Source: Shewanella inventionis
Lineage (GTDB): Bacteria > Pseudomonadota > Gammaproteobacteria > Enterobacterales > Shewanellaceae
Assembly (NCBI RefSeq): GCF_014641855.1
Contig: NZ_BMII01000004.1
Span: 1-64,000, forward strand
Direction of reading: 5' to 3'
DNA length: 64,000 bases
Shown here piece after piece: positions 59,780 through 64,000 of the stretch (position 1 is the stretch's first letter; every line of letters begins with the position of its first letter). The notes beneath the pieces were generated by a model. The model ran no database searches and was not told where the DNA came from. It saw only the letters and a program-made list of their open reading frames with translations. The position numbers and the translations under genes were made by a program.

Positions 59780-60190
59780 ATGTCGCAACTACTTCACACT
59801 ATGATCCGCGTTGGCGATTTAGACCGCAGCATTCATTTTTATACCAATGTAATGGGAATGAAGCTATTACGAAAATCTGAAAACCCTCAATATAAATATA
59901 CCCTGGCATTCGTGGGTTTTGGTGAAGAAACCACAGGCCAGGCCGTGATTGAATTAACCTATAACTGGGGTGTTGACAGTTATGACTTAGGCAATGGCTT
60001 TGGCCATTTAGCTATTGGTGAAGAAGACATTTATGCACGTTGTGATGCGATAACACAAGCCGGTGGTAAAGTGACACGAGCGCCAGGCCCTGTTGCTGGT
60101 GGCACAACAGAAATCGCCTTTGTTGAAGATCCTGACGGATACAAAATAGAATTAATCCAGAAAAAGTCAGCAACTGCGGCATTAGGTTAA
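59780..60190 (+). CDS. gloA: Lactoylglutathione lyase (glyoxalase I)
   Basis: A 136-residue nickel/cobalt-type glyoxalase I that converts the methylglyoxal-glutathione hemithioacetal to S-lactoylglutathione. Metal ligands are present in order: His6 (LLHTMIRV), Glu (VIELTYNWG, about 56), His (GFGHLAIG, about 74) and Glu (YKIELIQ, about 122). The short length without eukaryotic inserts fits the nickel-dependent bacterial class. Ends with a modest terminator. Confidence 0.96.
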   Translation: MSQLLHTMIRVGDLDRSIHFYTNVMGMKLLRKSENPQYKYTLAFVGFGEETTGQAVIELTYNWGVDSYDLGNGFGHLAIGEEDIYARCDAITQAGGKVTRAPGPVAGGTTEIAFVEDPDGYKIELIQKKSATAALG

Positions 60191-60215
60191 TTACGACATC
60201 AACACCAACAAAATA

Positions 60216-60240
60216 CAAAGCCAGCTAACTGGCTTTGTTA
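60216..60240 (+). terminator. Hairpin terminator of gloA
   Basis: Arms CAAAGCCAG / CTGGCTTTG with loop CTAA, followed by TTATTA, 26 bases after the stop. The T-run is weak. The symmetry means it may also serve ruvB from the other side. Confidence 0.6.
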
Positions 60241-60280
60241 TTACAGTGAGCAGGTGTTATATCACACAACTCAACCATGT

Positions 60281-61285
60281 TTACTCAGGCTTGACCAAAC
60301 TAAAATGTTCATAGGCTCGTTGTGTTGCTATACGCCCTCTTGGTGTGCGCTGAATAAAACCTTGTTGAATTAAAAATGGCTCGAGCACATCTTCAATGGT
60401 TTCTCTGTCTTCACCAATGGCTGCGGCAAGGTTATCTAATCCTACTGGCCCGCCCATAAATTTATCGATAATCGCTAACAGCAGTTTTCGGTCTAAGTAA
60501 TCAAAACCTTGCATATCAACATCAAGTAAATCAAGCGCATACTCAGCCACTTTTTGGGTCACTTTGCCATCGTGTTTAACTTCAGCGTAGTCTCTAACGC
60601 GGCGCAATAAACGATTAGCAATCCGCGGCGTTCCACGTGAGCGAGTGGCAATTTCAATCGCGCCTTGTTCATCAATTTCTAACGCCATCACTTTTGCAGA
60701 GCGCGTCACAATGGTGGTGAGATCTTTAACGTTATAAAACTCTAACCGCAGTGGAATACCAAAACGTGCCCGCAGAGGTGAAGTTAACGCGCCGGCTCGG
60801 GTTGTTGCCCCGACAAGGGTAAAAGGGGGTAAATCGAGTTTAATTGAACGTGCTGCAGGGCCTTCACCAATCATAATGTCGAGTTGATAATCTTCCATTG
60901 CGGGATATAAAATCTCTTCAACGACAGGGCTTAAACGATGAATTTCATCGATAAACAACACATCACCTTGTTCAAGGTTGGTGAGTAGTGCGGCGAGATC
61001 GCCAGCTTTTTCAAGTACTGGGCCTGAGGTAGATTTAATATTAACGCCCATTTCATTCGCCACAATCATGGCAAGGGTTGTTTTACCAAGCCCTGGCGGG
61101 CCAAATATCAACATATGATCTAAAGCTTCGCCGCGATTAATTGCAGCCTGAATAAATACTTTAAGCTGTGCACGGGTATCATCTTGTCCGGTATATTCAT
61201 CCAACATTTTAGGCCGCATAGCTCGGTCAATTAATTCATCTTGACCTTGTACTTGCGGTTGGATCAGGCGATCTGCTTCAATCAT
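60281..61285 (-). CDS. ruvB: Holliday junction DNA helicase RuvB
   Basis: A 334-residue AAA+ motor that drives branch migration with RuvA. Walker A GPPGLGKT, Walker [10 protein letters not shown], sensor 1 GATTRAG, the arginine finger in SPLRARFG and the sensor 2 motif [12 protein letters not shown] are in order, followed by the winged-helix C-terminus ([10 protein letters not shown]). Last gene of the aspS-yebC-ruvCAB group; it starts 32 bases after ruvA. Confidence 0.97.
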   Translation of the reverse strand: MIEADRLIQPQVQGQDELIDRAMRPKMLDEYTGQDDTRAQLKVFIQAAINRGEALDHMLIFGPPGLGKTTLAMIVANEMGVNIKSTSGPVLEKAGDLAALLTNLEQGDVLFIDEIHRLSPVVEEILYPAMEDYQLDIMIGEGPAARSIKLDLPPFTLVGATTRAGALTSPLRARFGIPLRLEFYNVKDLTTIVTRSAKVMALEIDEQGAIEIATRSRGTPRIANRLLRRVRDYAEVKHDGKVTQKVAEYALDLLDVDMQGFDYLDRKLLLAIIDKFMGGPVGLDNLAAAIGEDRETIEDVLEPFLIQQGFIQRTPRGRIATQRAYEHFSLVKPE

Positions 61286-61317
61286 TTTATCGATACCCTA
61301 AAGAGATGTGTAACGCG

Positions 61318-61935
61318 TTATAACATTGACTTTAACGCTGCTTTAATCAGCGTTTCTGAGCTCATGCCTTCTGCAAATGCTGCTGAAACAGCTTTGCTTG
61401 CCTGCGCCGGTTTGTAGCCTAATGATAGCAATGCTGAAATGGCATCTTCTTCTGCGCTGTCTACAACAGGAGCCGGTTTGTAGTTGCTTTGTAGCATAAA
61501 CTCTCTTTCAGATCCGACTGACGCTTCGAGCAAGCTTTTGAGTTTATCACGCATTTCTATCACTAAACGCTCAGCGGTTTTCTTACCCACACCAGGTAAT
61601 TTCACCAACGTGACAATATCATCACGTTCAACACAAGACACAAATTCACTGGCCGTCATGCCAGATAAAATCGTTAATGCAAGCTTAGGCCCAACGCCAT
61701 TGGTTTTTATCAAGAGACGAAATAAAGCCCGCTCTTGTTTAGTAATAAAGCCATATAATAACTGCGCATCTTCACGCACCACAAAATGAGTAAAAAGCAT
61801 GGTGGGATGATTCAGCTCTGGCAGTTCATAGAAACTGGTCATAGGAACTTGCAGCTCATAACCAACGCCATTAACGTCGAGTACAATTTCAGGCGCTTGT
61901 TTTTCAACTAAAATACCACTAAGACGACCAATCAT
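61318..61935 (-). CDS. ruvA: Holliday junction DNA helicase subunit RuvA
   Basis: A 205-residue tetrameric junction-recognition protein. Domain I is an OB-fold ([12 protein letters not shown]), domain II holds two helix-hairpin-helix motifs ([13 protein letters not shown] and [13 protein letters not shown], about 73-125), and domain III (about 160-205) binds RuvB. Its first four bases overlap the ruvC stop. Confidence 0.97.
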   Translation of the reverse strand: MIGRLSGILVEKQAPEIVLDVNGVGYELQVPMTSFYELPELNHPTMLFTHFVVREDAQLLYGFITKQERALFRLLIKTNGVGPKLALTILSGMTASEFVSCVERDDIVTLVKLPGVGKKTAERLVIEMRDKLKSLLEASVGSEREFMLQSNYKPAPVVDSAEEDAISALLSLGYKPAQASKAVSAAFAEGMSSETLIKAALKSML

Positions 61936-62450
61936 TTATATCTTCCGTATGTTCTGCTGCTAGCCTTACCGCCCATGGCAATAAGACTCTGATAAGTATG
62001 AAAATGACAAACCGCAACCCCTAACGCATCTGCGGCATCGGCTTGAGGCGCCGCAGGTAATTTTAACAGTTGTTTTATCATGTGTTGTACTTGTGCTTTT
62101 TGCGCGCGGCCAGTGCCTACTACGGCACTTTTAATTTGCGTTGCGCTGTATTCAGCAACAGGTAAATTGGCACACGTTGCCGCAACGATAGCCGCGCCAC
62201 GCGCTTGTCCTAACTTGAGCGCAGAATCAGCATTTTTTGCCATAAAAACGCGCTCAATTGCAAACTCATTGGGTTGATACTGAGTTATGATTTCGGTTAG
62301 GCCTGAAAAAATCTGCTGTAAGCGCTGAGGTAGATCATCTGCTGATGTACGAATACACCCACTGCCTAAATAAATTTGTTGTCTGCCTTGGCATTGGATC
62401 ACACCATAACCGGTAATACGCGATCCAGGATCGACCCCTAATATAATCAT
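61932..62450 (-). CDS. ruvC: Holliday junction endonuclease RuvC
   Basis: A 172-residue RNase H-fold resolvase. The catalytic acids are present: Asp7 in [13 protein letters not shown], Glu in FAIERVF (about 67), and the C-terminal pair in [11 protein letters not shown] (about 138-141). Its first four bases overlap the yebC stop (ATGA) and its last four overlap ruvA, so all three are coupled. Confidence 0.97.
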   Translation of the reverse strand: MIILGVDPGSRITGYGVIQCQGRQQIYLGSGCIRTSADDLPQRLQQIFSGLTEIITQYQPNEFAIERVFMAKNADSALKLGQARGAAIVAATCANLPVAEYSATQIKSAVVGTGRAQKAQVQHMIKQLLKLPAAPQADAADALGVAVCHFHTYQSLIAMGGKASSRTYGRYK

Positions 62451-63199
62451 AGATTATCTAATGCTTCCATTACGTCATTAGAAATCTCAGCGTTATGATA
62501 CACTTCTTGTACATCATCGTGATCTTCTAAGGTATCAATTAAGCGTAAAAATTTCTCTGCGGTTTCAAGATCTAACTCAGCTTTAGTCGATGCCACCATG
62601 GTAACTTCTGCATTAATTGAGCTAAGCGAGCCATTATCTAATGCATCTTTTACTTTACCAAAGGTTTCAGGGCTGGTGAACACATCCATTGCACCATCAT
62701 CATGAGTCACCACATCATCTGCGCCCGCATCCAAGGCCAGCTCCATCAGTGTGTCTTCATCTATGCTGTTATCATAGGAAATAACACCTAATTTAGTGAA
62801 TAAATAGGCTACAGATCCATCTGTACCCAGGTTGCCACCTGATTTGTTAAATGCATTACGTACGCCAGACACTGTGCGGTTACGGTTATCAGTCATGGTT
62901 TCTACCATCACAGCTGTACCACCAGGCCCATAACCTTCATAAATTATCGTTTCAAGTTGCTGGCCATCAACTTCGCCCGCGCCTCTTTTGATAGCACGCT
63001 CTACCGTGTCGCGAGTCATATTATTTGATAACGCTTTGTCAATTGCAGCCCGAAGCCTTGGGTTTGCATCCGGATCTGAGCCCCCCTCTCTGGCAGCAAC
63101 GGTCAGTTCGCGAATAAATTTAGTAAATAACTTGCCGCGTTTAGCATCTTGCGCGGCTTTACGGTGTTTGATGTTGGCCCATTTACTGTGCCCTGCCAT
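62447..63199 (-). CDS. yebC: YebC/PmpR family DNA-binding regulator
   Basis: About 250 residues from ATG 63199 (AAGGAG six bases upstream; product begins [21 protein letters not shown] as the family does). Three-domain YebC fold with [20 protein letters not shown] in the middle. YebC proteins are transcriptional regulators in some species, and recent work links the family to translation of difficult peptide stretches. It lies between aspS and ruvC, the usual position, and is separated from aspS by a strong terminator. Confidence 0.95.
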   Translation of the reverse strand: MAGHSKWANIKHRKAAQDAKRGKLFTKFIRELTVAAREGGSDPDANPRLRAAIDKALSNNMTRDTVERAIKRGAGEVDGQQLETIIYEGYGPGGTAVMVETMTDNRNRTVSGVRNAFNKSGGNLGTDGSVAYLFTKLGVISYDNSIDEDTLMELALDAGADDVVTHDDGAMDVFTSPETFGKVKDALDNGSLSSINAEVTMVASTKAELDLETAEKFLRLIDTLEDHDDVQEVYHNAEISNDVMEALDNL

Positions 63200-63234
63200 G
63201 TAAAGCTCCTTTTTCATGCAAGTAGAACATATTA

Positions 63235-63272
63235 CTCGTAAAAAACATACCGAGGCAGCAGCCTCGGTATGT
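63235..63272 (-). terminator. Terminator of aspS
   Basis: Perfect 12-base arms ACATACCGAGGC / GCCTCGGTATGT with loop AGCA, followed on the minus strand by TTTTTT, 39 bases past the aspS stop. Confidence 0.92.
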
Positions 63273-63310
63273 GGTGCTCTTTAAGAGCGAATTATACTGA
63301 ACGGTTTAGG

Positions 63311-64000
63311 TTATTCTTCAGCTTTAGGCTTTTCAATAACTGCAATTCCGAGTTCAGTTAATTGCACAGGATTGGCAAACCCTGGCGCATTAGTTAACGG
63401 ACATGCTGCGGTAGTGGTTTTAGGGAATGCCATCACATCACGAATTGAGGTTGCACCCGTCATTAACATGATAATACGGTCTAAACCAAACGCTAAACCG
63501 GCATGAGGAGGTGTACCATAACGTAATGCTTCAAGTAAGAAACCAAATTTCTCTTTTGCTTCTTCTGGTTCAATACCTAATAAGCTAAATACCGTGCTTT
63601 GCATCTCTGCATTATGAATACGAACAGAACCGCCACCTAATTCACAGCCATTTAGTACCATGTCATACGCATCTGAAATTGCAGCAACAGGATCTGCGGC
63701 TAATTCTGCTGGGCTTATGCCACGAGGTGCCGTAAATGGGTGGTGAACGGCATGTAAGCCGCCATTGATTTTTTCAAACATTGGGAAGTCAACCACCCAA
63801 AGTGGGCGCCATTGACCTTCTAATAAATTAAAATCTTCACCAGCTTTTAGACGCAATGCCCCCATTGCTTCAGCAACAACATTGGCTTTATCTGCGCCAA
63901 ATAAAATGATGTCACCGGTTTGAGCACCTGTGCGACTAATAATGTCATTAACGATAGATTCAGATAAAAACTTAAGTACCGGTGATTGAATACCATCCAT
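63311..64000 (-). CDS. aspS: Aspartyl-tRNA synthetase, C-terminal part (cut by window edge)
   Basis: The last 229-230 residues of a class IIb synthetase; the gene continues past base 64000 (full-length AspRS is about 590 residues). Visible parts: the bacterial GAD insertion domain end ([13 protein letters not shown]), [17 protein letters not shown], the [14 protein letters not shown] segment and motif 3 [28 protein letters not shown]. It charges tRNA-Asp. It precedes yebC-ruvCAB, a conserved arrangement. Confidence 0.97.
   Translation of the reverse strand: MDGIQSPVLKFLSESIVNDIISRTGAQTGDIILFGADKANVVAEAMGALRLKAGEDFNLLEGQWRPLWVVDFPMFEKINGGLHAVHHPFTAPRGISPAELAADPVAAISDAYDMVLNGCELGGGSVRIHNAEMQSTVFSLLGIEPEEAKEKFGFLLEALRYGTPPHAGLAFGLDRIIMLMTGATSIRDVMAFPKTTTAACPLTNAPGFANPVQLTELGIAVIEKPKAEE

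Overview
The window is a chromosomal segment of a marine gammaproteobacterium, almost certainly a Shewanella. The clues are low-to-moderate G+C, the rsxABCDGE-nth block, aspS-yebC-ruvCAB, sppA-ansA followed by a YeaC family gene, a TorF-type porin, and a repeated-looking hairpin element of a kind I recall from Shewanella genomes. No phage, integron, CRISPR array or intact insertion sequence is visible. The only mobile-type sequence is a 260 bp MITE-like element.

Region 1 (1-13 kb) holds a porin, a MarR regulator, an SDR/zinc-ribbon pair, a HAD hydrolase with a YghU-type glutathione enzyme behind one promoter, fadH, sppA, ansA, a YeaC/zinc-ribbon pair, an M14 carboxypeptidase and an orphan, degenerate response regulator. 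Region 2 (13-27 kb) is mainly metabolic and envelope genes: a DUF885 lipoprotein, rhlE, tRNA-Ser, a MarC membrane protein, an S9 peptidase, a class I fumarase, pabB, an HD hydrolase, a GST and a phosphohexomutase.

Region 3 (25-42 kb) is the storage-polysaccharide block. The phosphohexomutase (25.5 kb) and a TonB-dependent receptor (27.4 kb) lead into a convergent operon malQ-glgB-glgX-glgP-glgC-glgA on the minus strand. Together these can interconvert glucose phosphates, ADP-glucose, glycogen and maltodextrins. Region 4 (42-50.5 kb) holds a NUDIX hydrolase, asnS, a frameshifted EAL gene, uvrB, a 1.4 kb gene-free stretch with an inverted pair of DnaA-box-like sequences, and five identical tRNA-Asn genes behind a strong promoter.

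Region 5 (50.5-64 kb) holds a degenerate GGDEF-EAL (CsrD-like) protein, the six-gene Rsx/Rnf electron-transport complex with nth, a 27-residue YnhF-like membrane protein, gloA, and the minus-strand aspS-yebC-ruvC-ruvA-ruvB group. aspS is cut by the window edge.

Most of the window is ordinary core genome. The best leads are the MITE that split a bidirectional terminator (4.7-5.0 kb), the possible DARS1-like DnaA site upstream of uvrB (48.7 kb), the homopolymer frameshift in the EAL gene (45.57 kb), a HAD dehalogenase-like protein missing its key arginine, and the recent duplication inside rsxC.
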